A DNA stretch of 36,469 nt from a virus. How positions within the stretch are numbered: the first letter of the stretch is position 1; every line of letters starts with the position of its first letter. Made by a program: the position numbers and the translations under genes. The stretch spans positions 1 through 36,469 of IMG/VR virus record IMGVR_UViG_3300010148_000041; one strand, given 5' to 3'. The notes under the pieces are model-generated. The model worked only from the letters and a program-made list of their open reading frames with translations, made no database searches and was not told where the DNA came from. This document shows, one piece after another, positions 21,762-30,040 of the stretch.

Positions 21762-23264
21762 CTACAAGGGAAAATATTTATTGGTCATCGGCTGTACGAT
21801 ATGCAAATTTTGTTTAGCTCTAGTTAATCCTACATAAAATACACGAGTATCATCGTCAGGATGTTTTTCATATTCTTTCCAAGTGCGGTGAGGAATATCA
21901 GTAAGTAACAAAACATTGTCTGCTTCACCACCTTTAGCAGAGTGTATAGTAGATAGTTTAACGCGAGGTGTTTTAGTTATCTTCTCACCCCTACGAAGCA
22001 TCGAAAGAATATAACTTCTCTCTGCAGGGCTTATGGCATCAAACATGTCGTGCCAGATCAAAGGCTCACCAATGGAGGCTTTTTGCAAGACTTCCGCCAG
22101 AGTGAGCTTCTCGTCTTGCGGAGTATCTTCGAGTATCTTCTTTTTCGAACTTTTGATGTACGAAACAGCTGAAACCGCCTGTTCGGGATAAAGAGTGTAT
22201 CCTTTTCGTAATTGTTCCCAGTTTTTAACGGCATTTATTTTCTTTTCAGAAATAGAGGGGTTTTCCTTACGCTCAAAATATACACCAAGACTGCGACAAT
22301 GTGCGTCTATTTCATTTAACAAATAATTAGACCGTGATAATATTAACCACTGCCCAGAAAGGAGATCAACATGCTCGAAACTTGCTTCGCTAATGACCTG
22401 TCCTTTTTCACTTCGGGGCTTCCAAGTTTTATTTGTTCTTGTCTTAACACGTCTTATCACTCTGTCGGCTATCTCATGGACGGAACTAGGGATGCGGTAA
22501 CTTTGATCCAAAACTCTAGCATTCCCTTTACTTATAGAAACGAGATGATCCACGTCTGCCCCTGCCCATCTAAAAATAGCTTGATCATCATCTCCGGCAA
22601 TATAGACTCTCTCCGAGTTTTGTGCCAATACATTTACTAGCTTCCACTGTAAAGGACTAAGATCTTGAGCTTCGTCTATGAACATAACTTCTAGTTTCGG
22701 AGACAATTCTTTTTCTACACAAAGTGAAAGCATGTCTGTGAAATCTAAAAGACCTCTCGCTTTTTTAAATTGTTGTAACCCCTTAGAAAATCTCTCTAAC
22801 ACGTGCCAATCAACATCCTCGTCATAATGCTGATGCCATTGCTGTCTTAACTCTACGTTTCTTAAACGAGATAAACCTTCTATAAATCTAAGCCTATCAT
22901 CTTTAGATAGCATAGATATAGACCCCTCCTCCATTTTTGAATCACCAGTAAGACGCATACCCATTATATCGCTGAACTCGCGATACTGTGGACCGTTCAT
23001 AACGCCCTGACGAGATAGACCTAACATCTTATAACAAAGAGAATGTAGCGTTCTAAAATTTGGTAATTCTTTTTCGTCTAAACCAAACCTATCTATCGTT
23101 CTCTCTCGTCCTTCTTTAGAGGCTTTTTTAGTGAAGGCAAAGTATCCTATTCGATCAGGCGGAGTACCCTGCTCCATCTCCATTTCTATAAGGTTCAATA
23201 TTGTTGTTGTCTTGCCTGTTCCAGGAGGACCAAGGATAATCGACCATGTGCTGGGGTCTTCCAT
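21762..23264 (-). CDS. UvrD/Rep-like superfamily 1 DNA helicase
   Basis: 500 residues. Motif I GPPGTGKTT (12-20) and motif Ia FAFTKKA precede a helical insertion. Motif II is FIDEAQD (195-201) and motif III GDDDQAIFRWAGA (224-236). QSYRIPSSV (motif IV), LSTIHSAKGGEADNVLL (motif V) and FYVGLTRAKQNLHIV (motif VI) follow. It is shorter than cellular UvrD (about 700 residues), so the 1B/2B subdomains are reduced. The ATG shares one base with the stop of the primase gene (TAATG), so the two proteins are made together. It probably unwinds the phage fork or acts in recombination-dependent replication. Confidence 0.93.
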   Translation of the reverse strand: MEDPSTWSIILGPPGTGKTTTILNLIEMEMEQGTPPDRIGYFAFTKKASKEGRERTIDRFGLDEKELPNFRTLHSLCYKMLGLSRQGVMNGPQYREFSDIMGMRLTGDSKMEEGSISMLSKDDRLRFIEGLSRLRNVELRQQWHQHYDEDVDWHVLERFSKGLQQFKKARGLLDFTDMLSLCVEKELSPKLEVMFIDEAQDLSPLQWKLVNVLAQNSERVYIAGDDDQAIFRWAGADVDHLVSISKGNARVLDQSYRIPSSVHEIADRVIRRVKTRTNKTWKPRSEKGQVISEASFEHVDLLSGQWLILSRSNYLLNEIDAHCRSLGVYFERKENPSISEKKINAVKNWEQLRKGYTLYPEQAVSAVSYIKSSKKKILEDTPQDEKLTLAEVLQKASIGEPLIWHDMFDAISPAERSYILSMLRRGEKITKTPRVKLSTIHSAKGGEADNVLLLTDIPHRTWKEYEKHPDDDTRVFYVGLTRAKQNLHIVQPMTNKYFPL

Positions 23265-24799
23265 TAGAACGGCTCCTCTTTCATGTCTGGTATTTGATAA
23301 CCCTCTTGCTGTAATGAATATTCAGGTATAAACCAAACTGTTACACCTTTACCCTTCACATGAAAAAAGTGATGACTACCGCCTAACTCACGAAGCCTCG
23401 CCGCAATATGATTACGACCATATTCTCTAAACTGTTGTCTGTTAAAATAGTCTAATAGATCTTTAAGCCTGAAATATGTTTTACCTTCTTCTGTCCAAGG
23501 CTTACCTAAAAGTATTTCATCTCTGCTTTGAGCTTGCGCTCGCTCAGTACAGAACGCTTCTAAAAGCTCCATGAACTGTCCTTGCACCGATACGTCTTGT
23601 GGTACTTCGATTATCGACACGCTATCCAGTAACTGCTGTATCGTAGTTCGCCAGTTATTTTGACGTTGGGTAGGAGGCATGGTATTAATCGCATCCATAC
23701 ACCTACGTTGAAACTTCGTCTGGTTTTGTAACTCTTCTGTCGTAAGCTCTATCCTTTGCCCCTCGACATCTAAGAACCATATAGGCGGAGAAGAATCTTG
23801 TTTTTGAAGATTACCAAACTGTGGCAATCCTCCTGATGCCCCTACCCCATACTCACATGTTCTACAAACAGCTGCATTACAAAAAGCAGCGATAGGCTGA
23901 TCATTACATTTATATTGGTAGTCTTTATTTCCTAAAGCTCGAACAACAGTCAATACTTCTTGCGCACCGAGAGGTGGCTTCATGTACTTAAAATTAAATT
24001 CTTCTACTTTACGATCCCAATCGTCTTGATGCTTTTTTCGTAGAAATACACCTAAATCAAATAAACCATTATTACGAGTTCCTTCGGGAAACCCCATAGA
24101 ACAAAGAACCTTGAGACAAGGTGGTGCGCCTACTAAATCAGGGTTATCTTCTGCATTAACAATAGATGGAGGAGCAAGGTTTTCTAATTCACGTTTAGAA
24201 ATCTTTTTATCGTTTGCGTGTTTTAAAAACACCTTAAGATCTAATATACCCTCGCCTTCATCGTTATGCGCATATCTTGTAGAATTAGATCCCCCAAAAT
24301 AAGGCATGTTTAGAATGTTCCCTCTGTCTCCTTTTTCTAAAAGAAGTTTCGTTTGTTTAGGGAATATTTCAGCTGTTCCGTAACCAAAAGATGCCGCAAT
24401 CTCTTTTAACTTAGACTGCATGAGAGAGGCTGATACAGGCTCCGATACAAAACAAAATACATGCGCTCCTCCTGATTTAGAGCGAGCGACTATAAAAGGC
24501 ATTTCGCCTCGTTTTACTAAACGCTCAATAAGCTCTGCAAGATTAAGAGGATAAGTATCAATATCTATAGCACCCCAAACGCAAGTGTTATCCTCGCATA
24601 TTGGAACTATGCCTAGAGACTCTTTACCATCTAAATGATTAGTCCAAAGTTCTATGAGACGATCGTCATCTATATCTTCTGATACGACACGATATTGTCC
24701 TTTTTGTTTTCCTGGACCATTATCTTCATTTGGCCTATAACTTCCATAGGCTAATTTTAAACCAGTAAATAAACTAGCGAATTCTGACGCAAGTGACAT
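23264..24799 (-). CDS. Archaeo-eukaryotic-type primase (AEP), TOTE-like
   Basis: 511 residues. AEP catalytic motifs: WGAIDIDTYPL (D79, D81), ARSKSGGAHVF (S109, H113), then EIFPKQ (144-149) and GNILNMPYFGG (160-170), an arrangement typical of the TOTE/phage AEP group. A Cys cluster CNAAVCRTCEYG near residue 310-322 resembles the zinc-binding segment of these primases. The C-terminal part has a Lys/Arg-rich helix-turn-helix-like segment (RLKDLLDYFNRQQFREYG). It would make primers, or act as primase-polymerase, for the family A polymerase. It is translationally coupled to the UvrD-like helicase. No DnaG-type primase is present. Confidence 0.85.
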   Translation of the reverse strand: MSLASEFASLFTGLKLAYGSYRPNEDNGPGKQKGQYRVVSEDIDDDRLIELWTNHLDGKESLGIVPICEDNTCVWGAIDIDTYPLNLAELIERLVKRGEMPFIVARSKSGGAHVFCFVSEPVSASLMQSKLKEIAASFGYGTAEIFPKQTKLLLEKGDRGNILNMPYFGGSNSTRYAHNDEGEGILDLKVFLKHANDKKISKRELENLAPPSIVNAEDNPDLVGAPPCLKVLCSMGFPEGTRNNGLFDLGVFLRKKHQDDWDRKVEEFNFKYMKPPLGAQEVLTVVRALGNKDYQYKCNDQPIAAFCNAAVCRTCEYGVGASGGLPQFGNLQKQDSSPPIWFLDVEGQRIELTTEELQNQTKFQRRCMDAINTMPPTQRQNNWRTTIQQLLDSVSIIEVPQDVSVQGQFMELLEAFCTERAQAQSRDEILLGKPWTEEGKTYFRLKDLLDYFNRQQFREYGRNHIAARLRELGGSHHFFHVKGKGVTVWFIPEYSLQQEGYQIPDMKEEPF

Positions 24800-24824
24800 A
24801 CGCTTCCCTTTCTATGGTCAAACT

Positions 24825-24850
24825 AAGGGCAGAGCTTTCACCCTGCCCTT
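24825..24850 (-). terminator. Hairpin between ssDNA-binding protein and primase genes
   Basis: AAGGGCAG/CTGCCCTT, a perfect 8-pair stem with a 10-base loop, follows the stop at 24866 on the minus strand. The next bases AGTTTG are a poor T-tract. It could act as an attenuator that makes ssDNA-binding protein more abundant than primase and helicase. Confidence 0.6.
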
Positions 24851-24865
24851 AATAAATTTACTAAC

Positions 24866-25648
24866 CTAGAAAGGCACTTCGTCAGAAGGTTCTTCTACCT
24901 CAGTTTCTTTTACAACAACTTCTCCGCCCTTTATCATACCGAGGAACTTTTTGCCCTCTTTCATTATATCAGGGTTGGTAGTTGGTCCTTCTAAACCAAT
25001 CGAATATCCATACCAAGAGCCACGATCGTTTTGTTCAGCTACCGTTTTCACACGGTATTTGTACATGAACATAGGCGCGTCCACCATCTGTCCGTTATGC
25101 TGTACTTTCCGAGTTTTAAGCTGCATAACCCACTTCTTGGCCTTACTGAGCTGACTAGAAGACATGGCAATTACGGCTTCAGACCATTGAGACTCGTCCT
25201 CAGAACAAATCATCACATAGAAGTTTGCTGTTTCTGCTATGTAATTACCGTTCTGTAAAACGAACTGACCCCTGTCGTTTTTTGTACACTCAGCAAGGAT
25301 ATCACGACTCATGTGGTCATCTACTTTACCACCGCCACTTTCGCGTGGTTGCCACTCGACATACCTTTTTTCATAGTAACAAGGGACAACTATAATCCCC
25401 TCATCCCCATCATGCGCATCACCTAAACCTGTATTATACAAATTACCTTGCTCTGCGCCTTGGATATATTTACCATCGTTTTTATTAAGCTGAGGACTTA
25501 GTGCCTGTAAGATGGTTAAATAAGGAACTGTAGTGTCATCCTGAGTAAGATGCTCTAAGCCTGTACCAAGTTCTAATAAATCATCTGTAATTACAGCTAC
25601 TGATCCGCCCTCTGCTTTTACAGCTACTTCTGAAGTTTTTTGAGCCAT
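24866..25648 (-). CDS. Probable single-stranded DNA-binding protein
   Basis: 260 residues. The body is beta-rich with many aromatics (YYEKRYVEWQPR, NFYVMICSEDESQW, GSWYGYSIGLEGP). The C-terminus is an acidic tail ending in EEPSDEVPF, the same kind of acidic-then-hydrophobic tip by which SSB proteins dock partners. Many phages of this type carry such a protein just before primase/helicase genes. No canonical SSB motif was identified, so an equivalent functional analogue is assumed. Shine-Dalgarno AGGAGG is strong, suggesting high expression. A hairpin follows the gene. Confidence 0.7.
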   Translation of the reverse strand: MAQKTSEVAVKAEGGSVAVITDDLLELGTGLEHLTQDDTTVPYLTILQALSPQLNKNDGKYIQGAEQGNLYNTGLGDAHDGDEGIIVVPCYYEKRYVEWQPRESGGGKVDDHMSRDILAECTKNDRGQFVLQNGNYIAETANFYVMICSEDESQWSEAVIAMSSSQLSKAKKWVMQLKTRKVQHNGQMVDAPMFMYKYRVKTVAEQNDRGSWYGYSIGLEGPTTNPDIMKEGKKFLGMIKGGEVVVKETEVEEPSDEVPF

Positions 25649-25657
25649 AGTATCCTC

Positions 25658-26230
25658 CTATTTGGCTATCGTGGTTTTGAGTCCAGTGTACAAGCCGAAT
25701 AAATCGACAGGCACATCTGTTCCCTTTTCAAGTTGTTCTTTTGCAAATGCTTTTAATCGCATATGATGCACGGCTTCTTTAGTAGTAAGTTTACAACCGT
25801 GAGAATGCAAATGGTCAAACATCTGATTGAACTTTTTTAGTTCTACTTCAGTCCTACCAAACTTCGCATTTATCTCTTTGTCGATTAAATCACCAAAGCC
25901 ATTATCTTCAAGCCAAGCATGGGCTTGCTCTAAATTAGCCTTACTGATGTGTGCGTTTACAAAAGGTTCTACTTTTATTCTTGAACCGTCAGCTAGTTTT
26001 ATCTCTGATAAACCAGCTTCTGCCAAAGCATCTGGAAGATCATGCTCTCTTACGTTACGCAATTCTTCTTTTTTAGCCTTCAGTTGATCCTCAAGCGTAG
26101 TTACACCACGCTCTAATTCCAACTGTTTATTTGCCAGATCGGCAATGCGACGCATTTCTGTGTCGGTTGCTTCGACGGATAGAGTATTTATCTCCTCGCT
26201 CCCGAGGATATCGTCGAGATTTTCACTCAT
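25658..26230 (-). CDS. Coiled-coil protein of the replication cluster
   Basis: 190 residues. The N-terminus is acidic, followed by a clear coiled coil near 25-65 (IADLANKQLELERGVTTLED). Then comes a beta-containing central domain (EIKLADGSRIKVEPF) and a C-terminal basic helical part with a His-rich phrase (FDHLHSHGCKLTTKEAVHHM). I do not recognise a family. It is nine bases upstream of the ssDNA-binding protein and coupled by an 8-base overlap (ATGAGTGA) to the 109-residue gene, so it belongs to the replication unit. Confidence 0.7.
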   Translation of the reverse strand: MSENLDDILGSEEINTLSVEATDTEMRRIADLANKQLELERGVTTLEDQLKAKKEELRNVREHDLPDALAEAGLSEIKLADGSRIKVEPFVNAHISKANLEQAHAWLEDNGFGDLIDKEINAKFGRTEVELKKFNQMFDHLHSHGCKLTTKEAVHHMRLKAFAKEQLEKGTDVPVDLFGLYTGLKTTIAK

Positions 26231-26552
26231 CTATGTCTCCATAGTTCTTAAGGTTTATGTTGATAGGATAATACATCCTTTCTTGTTTATCCCATTTTAG
26301 AAGATTTAATTTACCGTTCAGATAATCTGAAACGATAGCGGATGCGACTCCAATCGCCGCAGGATCACCAGACAATAACAAATAATCATCGTCGGTAATT
26401 TCTCGTAGCTCTTGCCTCAACCTATTTACTGTTGGAGCCGAACTAAAAATAATCTGTCGTCGTGCTGGCAGTAAAACTTTTATATTCCCAAACTCAAGTG
26501 CAGGGGTCAAGTTCCATGTGCCAAAATCCTGTATGACGTAAACTGTGCTCAT
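26223..26552 (-). CDS. Conserved-looking phage protein of replication cluster, 109 residues
   Basis: The start is placed at ATG 26552 with GAGGA upstream; the ATG at 26630 would add 26 residues but has no ribosome site. The product begins MSTVYVIQDFGTWNLTPALE. It contains DDDYLLLSGDPAAIGVASAI and LNLLKWDKQERMYYPI, a combination that I recall in small phage proteins near DNA polymerase genes, with no known function. It is the first gene of the replication transcript below the repeat-bearing stretch 26553-26706. Confidence 0.75.
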   Translation of the reverse strand: MSTVYVIQDFGTWNLTPALEFGNIKVLLPARRQIIFSSAPTVNRLRQELREITDDDYLLLSGDPAAIGVASAIVSDYLNGKLNLLKWDKQERMYYPININLKNYGDIDE

Positions 26553-26626
26553 TCTTCTTTCTTCCTCTTTTTTAATCCTATATTTATTTATACAGGTTTT
26601 AAAGTTTAATTTGTTGTAAAAGCTCG

Positions 26627-26712
26627 TCATAATCTCATAATGTCATAATTTAGTAGGTAACTCTCTGAAAATATTATTAAACTATCCTATGAGATTAGTT
26701 ATGAGATTATGA
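26627..26712. repeat. 14-base inverted repeat upstream of replication genes
   Basis: TCATAATCTCATAA (26627-26640) and its exact complement TTATGAGATTATGA (26699-26712) flank about 58 bases of AT-rich DNA. The right arm continues as TTATGAGATTATGAGAT (26699-26715), a 17-mer also found at 11017-11033. The element lies between the HD gene and the first replication gene and may be an operator pair, a replication origin element, or both. No gene was found in 26553-26706. Confidence 0.65.
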
Positions 26713-27318
26713 GATAGATAACACGTCGCAAGGCACTTTATGGTCTTTAGAAAATTTATCTGCTAGAAAACCACTATAGGCTTTTATATATTCCTGCACA
26801 TCTACTGCTTGTGAAGGATTAAGTTTTAGCAAATCATCGTTTAGTTTTTCACGCACATTTTCAAAAACATCCATCAATAACAGATTGCCCATATAGATTT
26901 GTTCTAAACAATAAAATAAAAGCTCTACACGATCCGCTATTTTTATATAAAGTCTTTCGTTATGCCAATTTTCTGACCCTGCTAGATGCGGAACTCCGTG
27001 TTTTTCACTCTCCGTAGGCCAACCCATTCTTTCTAAAAACCCTTCCTCTATCCATTCTAAAGTATCTTGAAGTCCAGGATGTTGCCATTTCACATTAGCA
27101 GGAACATCGCCTGTCACTATTTCTGGAACATCGTGACGAAGAGCGAATACTAAACAACTTCTTGATACACAGGGGAAAAGATCTAATAGGATCATAGCCA
27201 CGCCCCAACTATGAGCTGCTATATTCTGTTCGTCTCCGTTCATAGGTTTTATATGTAACCTACGGATGCGTCCTGCCATGCGGTGATTATACACCGCTTC
27301 GCTTCGAGAATACTCCAT
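26707..27318 (-). CDS. HD-domain 5'-deoxynucleotidase (YfbR-like)
   Basis: 203 residues with the YfbR-type HD pattern: QNIAAHSWGVAMI (H36), ALRHDVPEIVTGD (H62, D63, E66, D71), then K in VKWQHPG and a second acidic site KIADRVELL (D129). This family removes the phosphate from deoxynucleoside monophosphates and so trims dNMP pools. In phages with modified bases such enzymes remove unmodified competitors such as dTMP. The gene is the first leftward gene next to the divergent SNF2 unit. The Shine-Dalgarno is AAAGG, ten bases upstream. Confidence 0.88.
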   Translation of the reverse strand: MEYSRSEAVYNHRMAGRIRRLHIKPMNGDEQNIAAHSWGVAMILLDLFPCVSRSCLVFALRHDVPEIVTGDVPANVKWQHPGLQDTLEWIEEGFLERMGWPTESEKHGVPHLAGSENWHNERLYIKIADRVELLFYCLEQIYMGNLLLMDVFENVREKLNDDLLKLNPSQAVDVQEYIKAYSGFLADKFSKDHKVPCDVLSIS

Positions 27319-27338
27319 TACTTTCTACCTTTCTATAC

Positions 27339-27367
27339 TTTACTCACCCAACATACTTTAGTATAAG
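27339..27367. promoter_or_regulatory. Divergent promoter region with shared palindrome
   Basis: Rightward: TTTACT (27339-27344), 17 bases, TATAAG (27362-27367), about 27 bases before the ATG at 27394. Leftward: TATACT on the minus strand at 27360-27365, upstream of the HD gene at 27318, with no good -35. Both -10 boxes overlap the palindrome ATACTTTAGTAT (27353-27364), so one bound protein could control both directions. The HTH protein encoded downstream is a candidate. Confidence 0.55.
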
Positions 27368-27393
27368 TAATTGTAGAAAGATAGGAGAAAGTA

Positions 27394-28839
27394 ATGTATA
27401 ATTTCAAATTTAAAACGAAACCTTATGACCATCAATTAAAGGCGTTAGAAAACTCTTGGCAAAAAGAAGAGTTCGCATTGTTGATGGATATGGGTACTGG
27501 CAAGTCTAAAGTCTTAATAGATACGATAGCTGCACTTTATGACGCAGGTAAAATAGATTCAGCTGTAATTTTTGCTCCGAAAGGGGTATATAAAAATTGG
27601 GTAGCTAAAGAGCTTCCTGCGCACATGCCAGAGCATATTGAATGTAATATAGCTTATTGGGCTTCGCCTCTTACGGTAGCTCATAAGGACTCTATAAGAG
27701 CGATATGGATTCCAAATTATGACCTTCATATATTTGTTATGAACATAGAGGCTTTATCCAGCGGTAAAGCAGAAGAGGTCGTAACTAAATTTATTAGAAG
27801 TCATCAAGGGAAAACTTTAATCGCTATAGATGAATCTACTGTTATAAAAAATCATAGTGCTAAAAGAACTAAGGCTTCGATAAGAGTATCTAAAACGGCA
27901 AAATATAAACGAATATTAACAGGTTCTCCAATTACTAAATCTCCTCTAGATCTTTACTCTCAGTTTTTATTCTTAAATGAAGAGCTACTAGGGTTTAGAT
28001 CTTATTATGCATTCTGTAGTAGATATGCTGACATGGTCAGAAGAACATCTAGTTCACATAGTTATAATCAAATATTGGGATTTAGAAACTTGGAAGAATT
28101 AACCGAATCAATACAGCCTTTTTCTTATAGAGTTACGAAAGATGAGTGTTTAGATCTACCTGATAAAAACTATATAAAAAGATCTATAGAACTAACACCC
28201 GAACAAAAGAAAATGTACAATCAAATGAAAAAGACTGCTGTAGCTTTACTGGACGATATGGAAATGGTTACAGCTAACGCAGTGATTACTCAGCTTCTTA
28301 GGCTACATCAAATAAGTTGCGGTTTTGTAAACACTGACGACGGTAATCTTGTTCGTTTTAAAAATAATAGAATGTCAGAATTACTTTCCATACTCGAAGA
28401 AGTAGACGGTAAAGTAATCATATGGGCTAATTACCGACACGATATTATGGCGATCGAAATGGAACTTGCAAGAGCTTATGGTCCAAGTTCCGTAGCTACT
28501 TATTTTGGAGACACAGACGGAGAAGCAAGACAAGATATTGTTGAGCGTTTTCAAACGAGTGAAGATCTAAGGTTCTTTATAGGACAACCTAGAACTGGTG
28601 GATACGGTCTCACGCTTACAGCAGCAAAAACTGTAATTTATTATAGTAATAGTTACGATCTTGAAGTAAGGTTGCAATCAGAAGACAGAGCGCACAGAAT
28701 AGGGCAAACTTCTTCTGTTACCTACATAGACATCGTTGCTGAAAAAACAGTAGATGAAAAAATAGTTACTGCATTGCGAAAGAAGATAAATATCGCAACA
28801 CAAGTTCTTGGAGAAAACTGGAAAAAATGGTTGATCTGA
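27394..28839 (+). CDS. SNF2-like superfamily 2 helicase/translocase
   Basis: 481 residues. Motif Q-like YDHQLKAL (11-18). Motif I MDMGTGKSK (31-39). Motif II is IDEST (D146, E147) rather than DEAH, a form common in phage SNF2 proteins. Motif III is LTGSPIT (175-181). The second RecA domain has VIIWANYRH, motif V GGYGLTLT and motif VI QSEDRAHRIGQ near residue 430. It is shorter than cellular SNF2 enzymes and close to a minimal motor. Phage members are thought to act as replication or recombination helicases. The start has AGGAG seven bases upstream. It is the only large rightward gene in the window and overlaps the HTH gene by 13 bases. Confidence 0.93.
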   Translation: MYNFKFKTKPYDHQLKALENSWQKEEFALLMDMGTGKSKVLIDTIAALYDAGKIDSAVIFAPKGVYKNWVAKELPAHMPEHIECNIAYWASPLTVAHKDSIRAIWIPNYDLHIFVMNIEALSSGKAEEVVTKFIRSHQGKTLIAIDESTVIKNHSAKRTKASIRVSKTAKYKRILTGSPITKSPLDLYSQFLFLNEELLGFRSYYAFCSRYADMVRRTSSSHSYNQILGFRNLEELTESIQPFSYRVTKDECLDLPDKNYIKRSIELTPEQKKMYNQMKKTAVALLDDMEMVTANAVITQLLRLHQISCGFVNTDDGNLVRFKNNRMSELLSILEEVDGKVIIWANYRHDIMAIEMELARAYGPSSVATYFGDTDGEARQDIVERFQTSEDLRFFIGQPRTGGYGLTLTAAKTVIYYSNSYDLEVRLQSEDRAHRIGQTSSVTYIDIVAEKTVDEKIVTALRKKINIATQVLGENWKKWLI

Positions 28840-29045
28840 TTGAAGAATTTAAGACTTTACGAAAAAAATCTGGTTTAAGTCAAAAACAAGTTACCGATGA
28901 CACTGGAGTTAGTGTAATCACGGTATATACTTGGGAGGCTAAACAGAGACAGCCCACTCTTTCTAATTTTAATAAGGTACTAGAAACAATGGGCTACGAG
29001 CTTACTATTCAGCCAAAGACCTCATACGATCCACCAAACGTCTAG
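28827..29045 (+). CDS. Small XRE-type helix-turn-helix regulator
   Basis: 72 residues, almost entirely one HTH_3-type domain: LRKKSGLSQKQVTDDTGVS (helices 1-3) and VITVYTWEAKQRQPTLSNF, then KVLETMGYEL. It overlaps the SNF2 gene by 13 bases and so is co-expressed with it. Its end runs 41 bases into the convergent endolysin gene. It may control the divergent promoter at 27.35 kb or the early/late switch. The sequence supports DNA binding; the target is inferred. Confidence 0.88.
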   Translation: MVDLIEEFKTLRKKSGLSQKQVTDDTGVSVITVYTWEAKQRQPTLSNFNKVLETMGYELTIQPKTSYDPPNV

Positions 29046-29451
29046 CTCGATTTGGTACTTGAGTATACCACTTTGAGTCTACCATTTCATCTGCGGCTTT
29101 ATCCCAATCTCTAGCATCAACCCCTGCTTTCATGCCTTTAAATTTAGACAATCTTGGTCTGCCCATATTGAACATCATGTTACAAATGATGTGTTGTGCT
29201 TCTTCTGGTAAGTCTTCAAAATCTTCATAAAGAACTTTGCACTCATCAATAGTTACTGCCATGTCTAAAGAAAATAACTTTTTGACACGCTCTTGTTCTA
29301 CTACTGTTCCAACAGGCTTACCATATTCTTCATCAGACTCGGTAATTAAATGTCCAATACCGCAAGTTGGTAAGCCAAGATGATCTAGATAGACCTCATA
29401 CTTACAACCTTCGTCTTCAGCTATTTCTTCTCTTAATCTATCTTTGTTCAT
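29005..29451 (-). CDS. Endolysin, GH24 T4-type lysozyme
   Basis: 148 residues. The catalytic layout equals T4 lysozyme: E14 in EDEG, D23 in YLDHLG, and T29 in LPTCGIGHL (T4: E11, D20, T26, same spacing). It hydrolyses beta-1,4 links of peptidoglycan in the periplasm. No signal peptide or SAR-type hydrophobic N-terminus is present, so export needs the holin encoded just upstream. The start overlaps the holin stop by four bases (ATGA). The 3' end overlaps the convergent HTH gene by 41 bases, with no terminator seen between them. Confidence 0.93.
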   Translation of the reverse strand: MNKDRLREEIAEDEGCKYEVYLDHLGLPTCGIGHLITESDEEYGKPVGTVVEQERVKKLFSLDMAVTIDECKVLYEDFEDLPEEAQHIICNMMFNMGRPRLSKFKGMKAGVDARDWDKAADEMVDSKWYTQVPNRARRLVDRMRSLAE

Positions 29452-29825
29452 TTTTTAAATCCTTTTAATCCACGAATACCAAAACTTGCACCTATCGAGG
29501 CGTACATCGCCCACTGGAACCATTCTGGTGTACGCGACAAAGCTGCAAAACCGTCCTCAACATATGGTTGAGTAAATGGAATGAAACACATTCCAATTAT
29601 GACGATAAAGAGGATTGTCCACGCCTCGTCTTTCCATGAGTTATCTGACGCTTGCGCCATAATTTTTTCCCAGCCAGCTTCGTGTGTTGCGGCTGTAACC
29701 ATAACTTGTGCCTCTGCTTCAGCGCGAGCTTTAGCTACTGCGCCCTTGGCCTTAGTTTGCTCAACTTTTGATTCCATCCACGACCCAGCAAGATTCGCTA
29801 TTGGTCCTATAAGAGCCTGTATCAT
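29448..29825 (-). CDS. Holin-like protein, three-TM GTA type
   Basis: 125 residues. The N-terminal 55 residues form a charged amphipathic helix. Two clear hydrophobic segments follow (AWTILFIVIIGMCFIPFTQP near 68-87, and FQWAMYASIGASFGIRGL near 102-119), with a third weaker one at the N-terminus (ALIGPIANLAGSW). The phrase HEAGWEKIMAQASDNSWKDE before the TM region is typical of the gene-transfer-agent-type holin family as I recall it. It lies directly upstream of the endolysin, overlapping by four bases. It would make the membrane lesion that frees the endolysin. Confidence 0.85.
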   Translation of the reverse strand: MIQALIGPIANLAGSWMESKVEQTKAKGAVAKARAEAEAQVMVTAATHEAGWEKIMAQASDNSWKDEAWTILFIVIIGMCFIPFTQPYVEDGFAALSRTPEWFQWAMYASIGASFGIRGLKGFKK

Positions 29826-30040
29826 TCTATTATCCTTACAATATAGTTTGAACCATCATCATTCTTCTCAATCACAACTGTTTTGTTTTCACAAGCATAC
29901 CTGACAGATGTTGATTTTTTGTATAGGTTTCTTTCTATCTTTCGTTTGGTCTTAAGACATTTAGATATTTTTTCAAATGCCGTATGTTCTGCAACATCAC
30001 CGCCCATATAGAGTATCAATGTGATTGTTTCAGTTACCAC
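29822..30040 (-). CDS. Hypothetical small protein, 72 residues
   Basis: Not recognised. It has a short hydrophobic start (ETITLILYMGG), a strongly basic middle (KISKCLKTKRKIERNLYKKS) and a beta-like end (KTVVIEKNDDGSNYIVRIIE). It overlaps the holin gene by four bases (ATGA) and the previous gene by 11 bases, so it belongs to the lysis operon. Confidence 0.68.
   Translation of the reverse strand: MVTETITLILYMGGDVAEHTAFEKISKCLKTKRKIERNLYKKSTSVRYACENKTVVIEKNDDGSNYIVRIIE

Noticed and set aside
26223-26630. Longer form of the 109-residue protein starting at ATG 26630
   Set aside because: No ribosome site precedes 26630, and the extra residues are encoded across the repeat-flanked intergenic stretch. 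ATG 26552 has a good site.
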